64,000 bases of DNA. It comes from Ampelocalamus luodianensis (Eukaryota > Streptophyta > Magnoliopsida > Poales > Poaceae). Under the pieces are notes generated by a model. It was not told the origin of the DNA. It made no database searches and saw nothing but the letters and a program-made list of their open reading frames with translations. A program made the translations under genes and the position numbers. Below are positions 48,370 to 60,086 of this stretch, piece by piece (positions within the stretch are counted from its first letter, which is position 1; each line of letters opens with the position of its first letter). The DNA lies in NCBI GenBank assembly GCA_036346255.1, contig CM070632.1, forward strand, positions 48,682,896-48,746,895, read 5' to 3'.

Positions 48370-50278
48370 TTGAGCGTGACTCCCCCTGATCTTGTCATCC
48401 AGCACCTCGCTGGACTTTCTCCTTGATGATCCCGTCGCGCCGGTGCTTCGCACTTTGGCAGCGCCGGCTCCTACCCTCCATGCGACAGCTCCATCACATA
48501 GTGATGTTGAGTGATCACGCCCAGCACACACAGCTGCTATGTCGTTCTATGATGTCGAGCAACTGTGCCTGACCCTCTGCACCCTAGCTACGCCTAGACC
48601 TATCCAGGTTGCATCGGCGCCACCTGGTCCAGTCCCACCGCTACCAATGCGGGCACACTCGATACGAACATGTGTGGCCTCTAGCATCGTTAAGCTAGTT
48701 GACCGCCTCAACTTGTCCGCCGTGCACTCCTCAGTTTCCGCCATCCCGGTGAATTACCGCAGCGCACTAGCAGACCCCAACTAGCGTGCAACCATGGCGG
48801 AGGAGTTCCACGCTCTTGTCACCAACAACACTTGGAAGCTTGTTCCACACCCCGTCGGCGCGAACGTTGTGACGGGCAAGTGGATCTTTAAGCACAAGTT
48901 CCACTCCGATGGCACTCTCGCCGACCACAAAGCGCAGTGGGTCGTGCGTGGATACTCGCAATAGCACGACATTGACTACGATGAGACATTCATTCCAGTG
49001 GTCAAACCATCGACCATTTGGGTTGTCCTCAGCATCACGGCCTCTCGTTCCTAGCCCATCCATTAGTTCGATGTCAAGAATGCCTTTCTACATGGCAATC
49101 TTTAGGAGACCATCTACTGTCAGCAACCGTGAGGCTTCGTCGACCCTTCCTCACCAGACTATGTGTGTCTCCTTCGAAAGTCACTCTATGGTCTCAAGCA
49201 GGCGCCCCGCGCGTGGTATCAGCGGTTTGCCACCTATCTTTGTCAACTCGACTTCGTCCCTTCCACCTCGGACACGTCTCTCTTTGTTCTCAAAGATGGA
49301 GAAAATGTGGCTTACCTACTACTCTACATCGACGACATCATCCTCACTGCCTCCTCTAGCCCTCTGCTTCGGTGCCTCGGTCAACAACTCCACTCTGAGT
49401 TTGCGATGACCGACCTTGGCGACCTCCACTTCTTCCTCGGCATCTCTGTCACGCGTTCCTTGGCTGGCATCTTCCTCTCCCAGCACCAGTACGCTATGGA
49501 CCTTCTCCAACACTCTAGCATGGTCGAGTGTCACCCTACCATGACTCCAGTTGACACTCGTGCCAAGTTGCTCGCATAAAACGGTGCACCTGTCGACAAC
49601 CTAGCCGAGTACAAGAGTATGGCTGGTGCTCTCCAGTACCTAACTCTTACTCGACCAGACCTGGCCTACGCTGTTCAACAGGTCTGTCTCTTTATGCACG
49701 ATCCGTGGGAACCTCATCTCGCCTTGATCAAACGCATTCTGAGATATGTGAAGGGCACCCTCGACATCGGCCTCCACATTGGGACCACCCCAGTCAACTC
49801 CATTATGGCCTACTCTGATGCAGATTGGGCGGGCTGTCTGGATTCCAGGCGTTCCACCTCCGGCTACTGCGTATATCTTGGCGATAACCTTGTGTCTTGG
49901 TCCTCAAAACGCCAAACCACGGTATCTCGCTCCAGCGCAGAAGCAGAGTATCGTGTTGTTGCCCACGTAGTCACTGAGTGTTATTGGCTATGACAACTTC
50001 TTCAGGAGTTGTATATCCCAATTGCTTCCACGACCGTTGTTTACTGCAACAATGTCAGTGCCGTCTACATGTCCTCCAACCCAGTTCAGCATCGACACAC
50101 GAAGCATATTGAGATCGACATCCATTTTGTCTGCGAAAAGGTCTCCCTTGGGCATGTGCCCTTCTCCCACCAATTCGTGGACATCATGACTAAAGGCCTG
50201 CCTGTACAGTTGTTCAATGATTTTCGGTCCAGTCTTTGCGTCTGGAATCCTCCCGATGCGACTGCGAGCGGGTATTAG
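48370..50278 (+). pseudogene. Ty1/copia pol fragment (RT-RNase H), decayed mainly by point mutations
   Basis: Reading frame is kept over most of its length. Blocks include SPDLVIQHLAGLS-like leader residues, TWKLVPHPVGANVVTGKWIF, DIDYDETF, SLYGLKQAPRAWYQRFATYL, YIDDIILT (catalytic YIDD, about 49322-49333), FAMTDLGDLHFFLGI, TRPDLAYAVQQVCLFMHDP, SDADWAGCLDSRRSTSGYCV, KRQTTVSRSSAEAEYR and HQFVDIMTKGLPVQLF. The stops at 48963 (TAG), 49052 (TAG), 49064 (TAG), 49106 (TAG), 49128 (TGA), 49577 (TAA) and 49992 (TGA) mostly fit transitions from CAG, TGG or CGA. There is no gag or integrase, so the element is 5'-truncated. Its LTR follows. Confidence 0.92.
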
Positions 50279-50541
50279 AGAATATTGTATAATTGTAACC
50301 TACCTAGATTAGCTTCTCTAATTCCTGCCTAAATTAGCTCCTCTAATTGATGCCTAGATTACCTCCTCTAATTGAGGATCCTGTAAACTTCCTCATCTGG
50401 GCTCTTGCCTGACCATATATGAAAAAGCCACCCCGGCCTATTGGCCCGTGCGGTGCTTGCGCCATATTCTTTCCTCTCTACAAGAACCCAAGCTTTTGTA
50501 AATTTCTGCTTCATCAATCACCATGGTTGTTTCAATTCTAA
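50272..50541 (+). mobile_element. 3' LTR of the decayed copia element (edges approximate)
   Basis: The sequence begins at a degenerate GGGTATTAGAGAATATTG, which I read as polypurine tract plus TGTTAGAGAATATTG. It runs to ...TTCAATTCTAACC near 50541. Its repeated segments cctagattagctcctctaatt are typical of this LTR. It overlaps the last codons of pol. Confidence 0.65.
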
Positions 50542-50547
50542 CCTAGA

Positions 50548-50569
50548 TGTGTGTGTGTGTGTGTGTGTG

Positions 50570-50614
<45 letters not shown>
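50548..50614. repeat. Compound microsatellite (GT)n(GATA)n
   Basis: About 11 GT units (50548-50570) are followed by about 11 GATA/ATAG units (50571-50614), directly before MITE A. Confidence 0.97.
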
Positions 50615-50615
<1 letters not shown>

Positions 50616-50627
50616 CACACTCATTTT

Positions 50628-50977
50628 GTACTCTTGGAAGTATGTACTCCCACTTCTAATATACCACTTAAACATATATATTATACATCTTTATCACTTT
50701 CAGTGTACTTAAATACCAATAATAAGATACTCTAATGTGACTTGCTTAAAAAAAATTCATTGAAGCCCTTTATTTTTGTTATATAACCTTTTTCATATAT
50801 AAAAGACGTATGTACAAAATTTTTCTTATAAAAAGTGGATTTTAATTAAAAAAAATCATAGAACTCACTTTGGGGTATCTTGTAATCATTATTAGAGTAT
50901 ATTCAAGTAGATAAAGAGGTATCATCATACGATTTAAGTGGTATATGAGAAGTGGGAGTACGTACTCCTAGGAGTAC
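50628..50977. mobile_element. Long-inverted-repeat MITE A (350 bp)
   Basis: The two arms (about 110 bp each) are reverse complements with moderate divergence. The left starts gtactcttggaagtatgtac and the right ends cgtactcctaggagtac. Shared arm words include tcccacttctaatataccac and ttaaataccaataataagat-like stretches. The family resembles MITEs B and C. There is no coding sequence. Confidence 0.75.
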
Positions 50978-51010
50978 CATACCATTATCATATATAGGAT
51001 TAATACTTTC

Positions 51011-51577
51011 TACTCCTAAGTGTAGTTACTCCCACCTTTAATATACCACCTAAAATAACTTGACATACTCCTTTATCACTTTGGGTATGCTCATATACTA
51101 ATTATAAGATACTCCAATATGAATCACACGAAAAATTTGTAAGAGAATTCATAGTTTTTAACATATTTTGTAAGCACCTTTATATTCACACATAAAAAGA
51201 AGTATGTCTAAAAAAATAAACATACCACCCCTGAATAGGGAGTAGGTACTCTCTATTCCGTATCTCACAACGTAGGGAGTATCTTGCGCAACCGAGAGTA
51301 TATATGTGTAGTATACGAGTATGTAAGACCACCTGAGGTGGTATTTACACCTTTTTAGGGGTGGTATGTATAATTTTTTTATATATACTTCTTTTTTGTG
51401 CGAATATGAAGGTGTTTACAAAATATGCTAAAAATTCTGGACACTCTTGGAAATTTTTTATGTGGTTCACATTGTAGTATCTTATAATTAGTATATGAGT
51501 ATACTCAAAGTGATAAATGAGTATGTTAAGTTCTTTTAGGTGGTATATCAAATATGGGGTAACTACACCTATGGGGA
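51011..51577. mobile_element. Long-inverted-repeat MITE B (567 bp, fold-back)
   Basis: Arms of more than 200 bp pair across the element: tactcctaagtgtagttact...aatataccacctaaaa at the left and its diverged complement at 51540-51577. An inner palindrome also pairs (cataccacccctgaataggg with cacctttttaggggtggtat). Transcription through it would give a very long hairpin. Confidence 0.75.
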
Positions 51578-51639
51578 CCCCGGTAATTATCTCCATAAGA
51601 CCGAGATTAGACAAGGTCTTAGGGACATAATTACGGGTC

Positions 51640-54600
51640 TCCGGTAAATGAATTCCAATTTAACTCTATCCAAGTGAGAGGCTTAGCCAACATCGGAGCC
51701 TCAACGATCATGCGCGCTGCTCCCTTGCGAGCGTTACATGATTGTCGATTCTCCCTCGATTCGAAGCACTACCCTTGGTGAGTTAAATGGGAATTCATCA
51801 ACAACGAGTATGACATATATTGGCTCCCAAGATCAATGACCAATATACTCATACCCTCATCCAACGTTGATTACATCCATACAACGCATACAATAAGGAA
51901 TGAAAGACATCGCATAATAGTTAAGGTCTACATTTATTACAAGCGGCCGACCGCCAAATTTAAAACAGTATCAAGTAGCAATGAATTAAGCAGATAAAGC
52001 AAAAGACCAACAGTGGTATGCCCATCACCCATCGGCAACCGACTGGGAGTTAAATGGTAGCACACTACTCATTAGTGTCGCCCAAGTCAACACTAGCGAG
52101 ATCATCATAATCATAACCTTCCTCACCTGAAAAGGCGGCAAACATCCGGTGAGTACAAGTGTACTGCAAGTCTTACACAAATAAAAATAGATATGTATAA
52201 GGGTCATTCAAAGGATGGCTCATATTGGTTTAGTTTTGCGAAAGAGACGCAACAATTAACATCCTACACATACTAGATTTTCATGTGCCCATTTAAAAAT
52301 CAGATTTGAAGTAGAAGTAAAACATGTAGTAAAGCATTTCAGTAATAAACAATTGAATCATACAAAGACCAAAGTGGCAGCCCACTTTGATGTACTAAAC
52401 ACATGAACAACCCGTTCATGACGAATACCAAGTTTACCCACAATTTTAATTGAAAGTCTAACAATAGTAACTCCCGAACTCAAGCGGTTGTCCATAACCG
52501 TGGACACGGCTATTCGAATAGATTGATACCCTGCAGGGGTGTACTACTTTACCCACACGATTTGATTAGCCCGTAAGCCTCCAGAGGCCTCTGAAATAGC
52601 ACACTTCCTATGGTATGCCGTGGGTAAATCAAGATCTGATCATTTTCAGAAGAAAGCCCTATTGGGCTAAGTCCCCTTGTGAGATGGTTCCTTGCCTAGT
52701 ACAAGCGTCTGATAGCACTTGCTAGGGGGCTCACAAGTTATATTGAAAATACCGATGCAATCAAAACAAAAGAATTGGTGCTCCGTTGCACACTATAAAG
52801 GATTACATCGGCTCCTCAAAGAACATAGGATTTCACGGTCGCTATGTCCCTTACACCACCAAGGACTTAACACAATAAAACCCTCCCCCTACTTAACCAT
52901 ACGGCTCCCAACCCGCGTGTGGCAGCACGAGTGTACTTGAATTAACGGCGTTACCAAAGTTCGGTCCTCAATTGTCCAGACAAGTCCTTCCACATACCCA
53001 ATTCTCGTGCACAAAGACACCATCACTAACCAACACTTGTCCGGACCAAATCTCTTTTAAAAATGACAAAGTTTTACTCATAAAACAGCTACAAAGATCT
53101 GAAGTAGAAACAATAAGTAAGAGTTGTGTGTATCCCAAAACCATCGGGTTATTCCCGACGATCGAACTACCGTGTCTAGACTTGCATGGCTAAGAAATTC
53201 TATCACCCATAGTTCACACATCCTATCTTAAGCATATAGGAGTTGGCATAATTCAAGATTAACCTCAAGCATAGGACATAACTAAACTACACATCACAAA
53301 AATATTGACATAATCAAAATAGCATGCGAGCAATTATCATTGCACTATCTTAACCAAAGCGGGATCAAATATGATGCAAAATAAAGTTCAAATGATGCTT
53401 GCCTTGCTGGTACGAGAGCTGCTCACTCTCGGTAGCGTAAGTGTCGATATCGATATGCTCAGAATCTATATAATTATAACATCAAATAAATACCGAGAAA
53501 GCAACACAAAAACCAAAATGCCCAAAAATGCATGATTTTTCTACAGTAGTTAGATCATGATTTTAAATGATTTTTGGTGAAAGAATTATTTCATTTTGAT
53601 TTAGCATGTGAAAGTTATAATGGTTTGAATTTGATTTCAATAAGCGTCATTATGCAATTTAATTATGAAGTGAATTTTTGTAGAACAGTGGCGAGTACGT
53701 GGATCACAAAGATAAATGGGCAATATTACTATAAGTTAAGAACAGTTGAGTTTGTCCTTTTTGGAGTTTTTATGATTTAGTTATTGATTTTCAAAGTTAT
53801 CAGCCTTTTATAGTATAAAAATAATGGAGTTAAGGAGTATATTCTCCCAAAATAGTTTCTGTGACAGAGGTAAGGTGGAGACCATTTTTAGAATCAAGTT
53901 TACTGAAAATGAAAATTATCGAAAGTGGTCTCACTGTTTTTGGAGGTTCCAATAATTACTTATGCATTTTTAAAAATTTCAGTCCATTTTCCTATTGTAG
54001 AGATAATGATTTTAATGAACAAATTTCCAATTAAAGCCCTCTGCTACAGAGACATGTATGAAACTAATTTTTGATAGGAAGTACATTAAGAATGTAAATT
54101 TCCAGAAGTGGTTTCAGTCAATTTGAAGTTGAAATGATTTAGTTATGCATTTTAGAAGTTATACATATTTTTCAGTGTGTAAGAAAAGGGTTTTCGGATT
54201 TTACAAACATTAGCTACTTTTCTCACCGAGTGCAGCGCTAGCGCGATCGTGACAGCGTGAGCGCTTCGTCCATGCCCATCGCTGAGGCGCGCGCACGTGT
54301 GCGTCCTAGGGCGACGATTGCGAGTCGTTGGATCAAGATCCAATGGTCCACAGTCGAAGTGCAATAGGACGGTCTGAATGTCTCACAAATCCAGGTCGTT
54401 CCTTTCGCATCCGACGGTCCAGATTAACTCCAGTATAATTTGTTTCTAAGCACGTGTTTAGGGTCTTAGGGTCCACATGTCAGCCACTGTGGTTTTAACC
54501 AAAACGTTTCTGTTTTCTCTGCGTGGGGCCCGCATGTAAGTGAGACATTAGCGTCGTTAAGACAGGGATTAAATGCTAATGATTATCATTTATTCCTAAT

Positions 54601-56375
54601 CATTGGCTACAGTGTTGTCGGCGTACGACAACGGGACTTTCGGTCCCGCGCGTTCCACCGGCGGTTTGCCGGCGATTCCGGCCACGGCGGCGCTAACCAA
54701 GGGCATAGGCAGATGTAGAATAGCAAGGCGCTCCTAACGGGAGTAGTCCCGACGACTGAGCCGGCCCAGAACGGCGGCTAGCCGGAGTTAAACGGCGGCG
54801 GTTCAAACGGCAAAAGTGTAAGTAGCTCGACCGAGCTTCTCAGTACGACCTGGTGGTTGCTTAAGCTACCTAAAGGTTTGGGGAGGTCACCTGGAGCTGT
54901 GAGAAGCTTGGGGAAGCTTGGAGATGGCTGGAGTAGTGACGGCGCCGGAGAAGAAGGTAGCGGCAACTCGGTTTCACGAGGAGAGGATTCCCTGAGCAAA
55001 ACCCAGAGAAAAGAATGATCAAGATGACTTAAAGATCATAGGAGGAAGCTATAGAAGCGAGGAATTTGACAATAGCTTACCGGACCTAAGTGGGAGACGA
55101 AAAGGTTGTCCTTGGCCGACAAGAGGAACACCTTCAAATTAACTGGATCCTGTCGTGCATTGCCGAAACCAAGTGAGGGGTTTTGATCAGTAAACTAAGG
55201 CATACAAGGTGACGCGCAAAAGAGAGGTCGAAACTCACCGAGGTGAAGAACACAAGGTGATGTCCACCGGCGCGCATACGACACGAGCTAGAGCACGAAG
55301 GTGAACCAGAAGCTACAAGCAAATTAAGGTAGGAGTTCTCATAAGCGAAAATGGACACGGTATGGATTGTAGAGAAGTGTGGGATCACCCGGAGGAAGCT
55401 TACCCGAGAGATGCGCACGGAAGAGCTTCCTCCTCCTCTGCCGAAAAGAGGAGAAGTGAGGAAGAACAGGGCACCGAGGGGGTATTATGCCCGGGAAGAA
55501 GACGGAGTGGAGGCGGCGTGAAGAGGAGGAGCTCCAGGAGTGGTTGCATGCGGCGGTGGCTAACGGGGGTGACGGAGCTGCAACGGGCTGGGACAGAGAC
55601 GCGCGGCCGCGTGGCATTGGATACCTGAGCGGACGCGACGAGAGGTAGACGACGGATCTGACAACACGGCCCCACCGGTCAGCGTCTCCTCGTTTGCGCG
55701 CGGGTTGGAAACGTGGCCCACCGTGGACCGCTAGATCTAGATCCAAGGGCTGAGGTTCAAAAGAGTTAAGTGGTTCGGTTGGTGAAGCGGTATGAATTCT
55801 GGGCCGTTGATCTTTCATCCGGTGGCTCACGTGCGGTGCACTTAGTGGACTCGACCGAGTCACTTCACTGAGTTAGACTCGAGCCCGAGGAACAGTATCG
55901 GCCGGTTTGGTTTAGTGTTTTGACTGAGAATTAAATTAGAGTTACTACTTTGACCAGAGCTTTATAAATAGAAATAAATTTCCAAAAATTATGAAATAAT
56001 TTGTGGGGGTTCCTGGGAGTATATAGTTCCCATAAAAATTATAAAAACCTACTGTTCATAATATAGTTTGTGATTTTTAAATTCAAACATGTTGTATGTC
56101 TATGAATGTTGTTTGAATTTTAATTAGGTTCAAACTAGTCCCAAAAATTTGGGAAAAATTATATTAATTCGTGATAATTAATGTAGTTTTTAAATAAATT
56201 GATTTCAGATGATGATCACAACTTTTTATCACTGATTTGAATTAAAATGTGAATTTTGATGTGTATGTTCACTCCAAATTAGATTTTCCAAGTACAATAT
56301 ATTATTGAAAAGTTTTGAATTTGATAATGCATGTTAGTGAAATACATATTAATCCAATTTAATTAGTTGGGGCTG
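51640..56375 (-). mobile_element. Non-autonomous LTR retrotransposon derivative (LARD-like), reverse strand; left edge uncertain
   Basis: Read on the minus strand it starts TGTCACAGCCCC at 56375, like other LTRs here. It has a TATA-like tatttataaag (about 55965), a GC-rich leader with a candidate donor CTCAG|GTATCC (about 55625), long AT-rich intron-like sequence, an acidic terminal exon (52126-52065) and AATAAA near 51935. No gag or pol domains are seen. The whole may be one very long LTR (over 4 kb) or LTR plus internal domain; I cannot tell because no second LTR is in the window. Confidence 0.5.
52065..52126 (-). other. Acidic terminal exon of the reverse-strand LARD-like element
   Basis: After the acceptor TTTTCAG (boundary 52127) the phase-2 frame reads EEGYDYDDLASVDLGDTNE then TAG (52067-52065). 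It is preceded by the inverted motif GTACACTTGTAC near 52153-52166, as in the plus-strand copy. Confidence 0.4.
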
Positions 56376-56402
56376 TGACAACACCCGAGAGTAGAAGGTA
56401 TT

Positions 56403-56518
<116 letters not shown>

Positions 56519-56527
56519 ATGGTATGA

Positions 56528-56866
56528 TACTCATGGGAGTACGTACTCTCACTTCTTATATACCACTTAAATCATGTGATGATATCTCTTTGAGCATACT
56601 CCAATAATGATTATTAGATATCGCAAAGTGGGTTCCATGAAGAATTTCATCAAAATCCACTTTTTATAGCAAAATTTATGTATATACTTCTTTTATATAT
56701 GAAAAATGGTATATATCAAACAACAAAGGGTCCAATGAAAAATTTTCAATTAAGCCGCATTAGAGTATCTTATAATTAGTATTTAAGTATATTGAAAGAA
56801 ATAAAAAAGTATAATATACGTGTTAAAGTGATATATTGAAAGTGAAAGTACATGCTCCAAAAGTAC
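56528..56866. mobile_element. Long-inverted-repeat MITE C (339 bp), beside an (AT)n tract
   Basis: The left arm (tactcatgggagtacgtact, then ctcacttcttatataccac) pairs with the right arm (gtgaaagtacatgctccaaa). It is homologous to MITE A. Adjacency to (AT)n recalls the rice Micron family, which inserts in TA microsatellites; this is a tentative link. Confidence 0.75.
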
Positions 56867-57458
56867 GAAATGCATGCCGGGAGGAGCTGGTCTGTAACTT
56901 AGGGCCTGTTTGGTATAGCTCCGCTCCAAGTTTTAGCAACTTCAACTCCAGCTTCACTTTTGGATCCACTCCCCTGTGAAGTTGGAGTAGTCTGAGGAGG
57001 TGTTTGGTTAGAAAGCCAGCTCCCACTCCATGAATGAGAATGATCCATGTAAAAAGACGAGAATAACCTTGGTTTTGTGACTTGTATATTTGTCAGACTT
57101 TTTACATTTGCACTTGGTATTTGGTGACTAACACCAAGATTAACCGTTGTATTATCGGATCCAGATCCAGGTAGCACCTAGCCACCCACCCACTTGATGT
57201 ATATGCCAGGCAAAACAACGTGCATCAAATCAAAGATATGAACGTACGTTCACATGACGGGATGCAACATTCTAATGAATTTCTGACAAGATCTCTTCAA
57301 TCAAATAACTATGTCAAATATAAACAGGATGCGATCAAGACCAACTTGCGACAAACAAACGCTCCTCAACTATCTTCAATCAAATAAACATCTCAAATAT
57401 ACACGAGACGATCAACTTGCTAGCAAATCACTGCTTTCCCGAGTATCTCTCTAAAGAA

Positions 57459-57715
57459 TGATACATTGATGTCTGCTTCCCAGAAAGAAATAATATACAT
57501 TGATGTCTGCTTCCCAGAAAGAAATAAGACCATGGGAAGAAAACTAATCGTATGGAATTTATCTCTTATAAATCGGATACATTGATGTCTGCTTACCAGT
57601 AAAGAAATAAGACCATGTGAGGAAAACTAATCGTATGGAGTTTCTCTTTGAACGATACATTGATGTCTGCTTCCCAGAAAAGAAATCAGACCATGGGAAG
57701 ATAACTAATTGTATG
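57459..57715 (+). repeat. Minisatellite 1 in the PIF-like element (about 3.5 copies of 78 bp)
   Basis: The unit is gatacattgatgtctgcttc, then ccagaaagaaataagaccat, then gggaagaaaactaatcgtat. The first copy is shortened to 37 bp. Confidence 0.93.
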
Positions 57716-57906
57716 GATGGATGTCAGCAGATGAAAATTCTATCCACAGGAGCTGCGTTGGCAACATTCGGATAATTGACATCAACGGAAACCTCTCCGA
57801 AGTCATCTGCAGAAGTGTTAAGAAATCAACTAGGTTATCTATCTTTTTAGTAATACAACGTGTCATGTCACAGTGACAGGTAAACTGATAAAATCAAACC
57901 TCACAA

Positions 57907-58035
57907 CAAATGGCTTGTGGGTGTTCTTGGTAGCATGATATCCAGTGGTTCCAACAAGTCATGTAGGTGTTCTTGGTAGCATGATATCCAGTGGTTCCAA
58001 CAAGTCATGTAGGTGTTCTAGGTAGCATGATATCT
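57907..58035 (+). repeat. Minisatellite 2 in the PIF-like element (about 2.6 copies of 46 bp)
   Basis: The unit is gtgttcttggtagcatgata, then tccagtggttccaacaagtc, then atgtag. The first two copies are nearly identical. Confidence 0.93.
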
Positions 58036-58063
58036 AAGTGGTATATCTATACCAAATAGAATT

Positions 58064-58190
58064 CAAAGTCATATTTGTGATCAGTGCTCCAACACAATCA
58101 GATTTCAAAGTCATATTTGTGATTAGTGCCCCAACACAATCAGATTTCAAAGTCATATTTGTGATCAGTGCTCCAACACAATCAGATTTG
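58064..58190 (+). repeat. Minisatellite 3 in the PIF-like element (3 copies of 42 bp)
   Basis: The unit is ttcaaagtcatatttgtgat, then cagtgctccaacacaatcag, then at. Because 42 is a multiple of 3, it gives an apparent 14-residue protein repeat (FKVIFVISAPTQSD), but there is no other sign of coding. Confidence 0.95.
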
Positions 58191-58977
58191 TCAAACACCC
58201 AACACAATCAGTTCATCAAGGTAATATTTGTCAATCAATCCTACAGCATTAGTAGACTACAATCTACTTTCGGACACACACACACACTGATGCATCACAG
58301 GGCTTACCTTGAAGATGCTGAGGGTGGACCACCGTCGCGGAGGAAGATGCGGAGGGTTCGGGGAGGAAGATGCCGGGGGCCGCCGAGGGAGGAGGAGCCG
58401 CTGGGGGAGGAGGAGCCGCCGAGGGCCGGGCTGCGAAGGGGCGAGGGAGGCGAAGGAACTCGGACCGGCGAAGGGGAGAGGGAGGCGAAGGGCCTGGGGG
58501 CGGCGACGGGGGGGCGGCGACGGGGGGCTGGGGGCGGCGACGGGGCTGGGAGCGGCGAACGGGAGAGGGAAGCGGAGGGGCTGGTGCCGGCGAAGGGGAG
58601 AGGGAGGCGGAGGGGCTGGGGGGCGGCGAATGTGCTGGGGTGCGGCGAACGGGAGAGAGAGCGAAGGTGTTAGGGCTGCGAACGGGAGAGGGAGCGAACG
58701 GGAGGGAGCGAAGGGTTTGGGGGATTGGGGCTGCGGTGGGGGTATATCAGTGGCAATTTGCGGGTAAATACCTCTAACTTCAATGGGTATTTTGTTTTGT
58801 TAGTCCGCAGCTTCCCACTTGAAGCAAGGTTTCACCTGCTCCCAAAATTTGCACTACAGGCTGCTCTGCTCCCGATTGCTCTAACTCTAAAAATTTTGTG
58901 GAGCAACCCCGTTTGGCACAGCTCCAACTACTCCAACTATGAAGCTAGGAGTTGGAGCTGTACCAAACAGGGTCTTA

Positions 58978-60086
58978 CTTAGCTATATACACGATGACGA
59001 CGACGAATTGAGACATATTGCAGAGATGTAACCAGCCATTAATACGGGCATTTCCTTTCAATACGAAGCATGCACAGGCACATGCACGCAAGCCAATCCA
59101 AGCCAAGAGATCTAAGCTAGTTTAATGCCCGTACATGCACAATAGTACATAACCAGCAACAGCATTTCAAACATGAAGCACCAACATCAACATGCATGCG
59201 TGCCTAGCTAGCTAACGTACGCGCGAGCAGCAGCTAGCCGTGCCGCATGACCACTCTTCCACGGCGACGGCGACGGCGATGGCGCCGTACGTACTTGCCG
59301 GGTGCTTGGAAGACCTAGAGCCCCGCGCGACCTACCCCCTTCACCAATTAATCAAACGCCCGTTTCGCCACGCCGCTCTGCTGCATGCTCCCAGCGTCAG
59401 CAGCTTGCATTAGTTGAGTTACATGAAGCAGCGCATGCCCAGGTGCTAGGCCCTCGCATCGCAGTGCGTGTGTGTGGTGTATTTATAGCCGGATCTCGCG
59501 CGTCGCCCGACGGAGGAATGCGCGAGCGCGCAGGCGGCATGGTCGCCAGCTCGGCTCGGCCCGGCGGCGACGGCGCTCGCCAGGGCATGCGCGGCGCAGC
59601 TTCGGGTGCAGCGGCAACATCGGCGTGATTGCCGCGGCAAAGGGCGACAAACAGTGGTGTGGAGCGGCCATGAGGAGAGTCCGTATGAGGCCGACAAACA
59701 GAGATGACACAATAGGAGTGTTGCATGTGTCATTTATTTCTTTGTGCACGTAGGAAGTGTGTTACATACGTGCATATATTTGTGTCATGGTCATGCATAT
59801 AGGTGAGTCAGTGCATGTGTGTGCCCATGAGTTCTTGTAGGTATGTTCCAAGTTCTCATGTATGTAAGCTTTAGTGAGAGTCTCCGTCGCCGTCTAGTTG
59901 TGTTACCGACGAAAGACAATTGGAGCTGAGGTAGAAGAAAAAGACATCGACAAGTTGTGTCAACGGGGCATGGTCAGCAAGAAGAAGATAAAACTCCTTA
60001 CAACCTCCAGCTCCCAAGTCTCATCGCTCTACCTACAGCGGAGCAAAGCTAGCTAGTCTCATTAACCAACGACTCCATTTGCTGAC
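58978..60086. other. TDC upstream region
   Basis: No gene is supported. It contains AC/GT- and GCATG-rich stretches (59040-59240, 59755-59870). The TDC leader must lie near its right end (cagctcccaagtctcatcgc...), but I see no convincing plus-strand TATA box within 150 bp of the start codon. Short GC-rich frames at 59300-59750 overlap each other on both strands and look spurious. Confidence 0.45.
59479..59488 (-). promoter_or_regulatory. Candidate TATA box (CTATAAATAC) on the minus strand
   Basis: A near-ideal plant TATA motif when read leftward. Downstream of it (below 59450) no long reading frame is found. It would have to drive a short or non-coding transcript, or be a chance match. Confidence 0.3.

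Larger units (their letters stand above)
56902..58974. mobile_element. Non-autonomous PIF/Harbinger-like element (2.07 kb), TTA target duplication
   Basis: The ends GGGCCTGTTTGGTATAGCTC and (reverse complement of right end) GACCCTGTTTGGTACAGCTC form terminal inverted repeats flanked by TTA (56899-56901 and 58975-58977). There is no transposase or Myb-like partner gene. The interior has three separate minisatellites and a G-rich Gly/Arg-coding stretch (58310-58740). The open frames there follow from base composition and repeats. Confidence 0.8.

Noticed and set aside
58309..58777. Gly/Arg-rich open frames of 85-211 codons
   Set aside because: They overlap in all three frames and come from G-rich low-complexity sequence and the in-frame 42-bp repeat inside the PIF-like element.
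59302..59753. Cluster of 88-109 codon frames on both strands upstream of TDC
   Set aside because: Mutually overlapping GC-rich frames with no recognised motif and no conserved-looking start or end.
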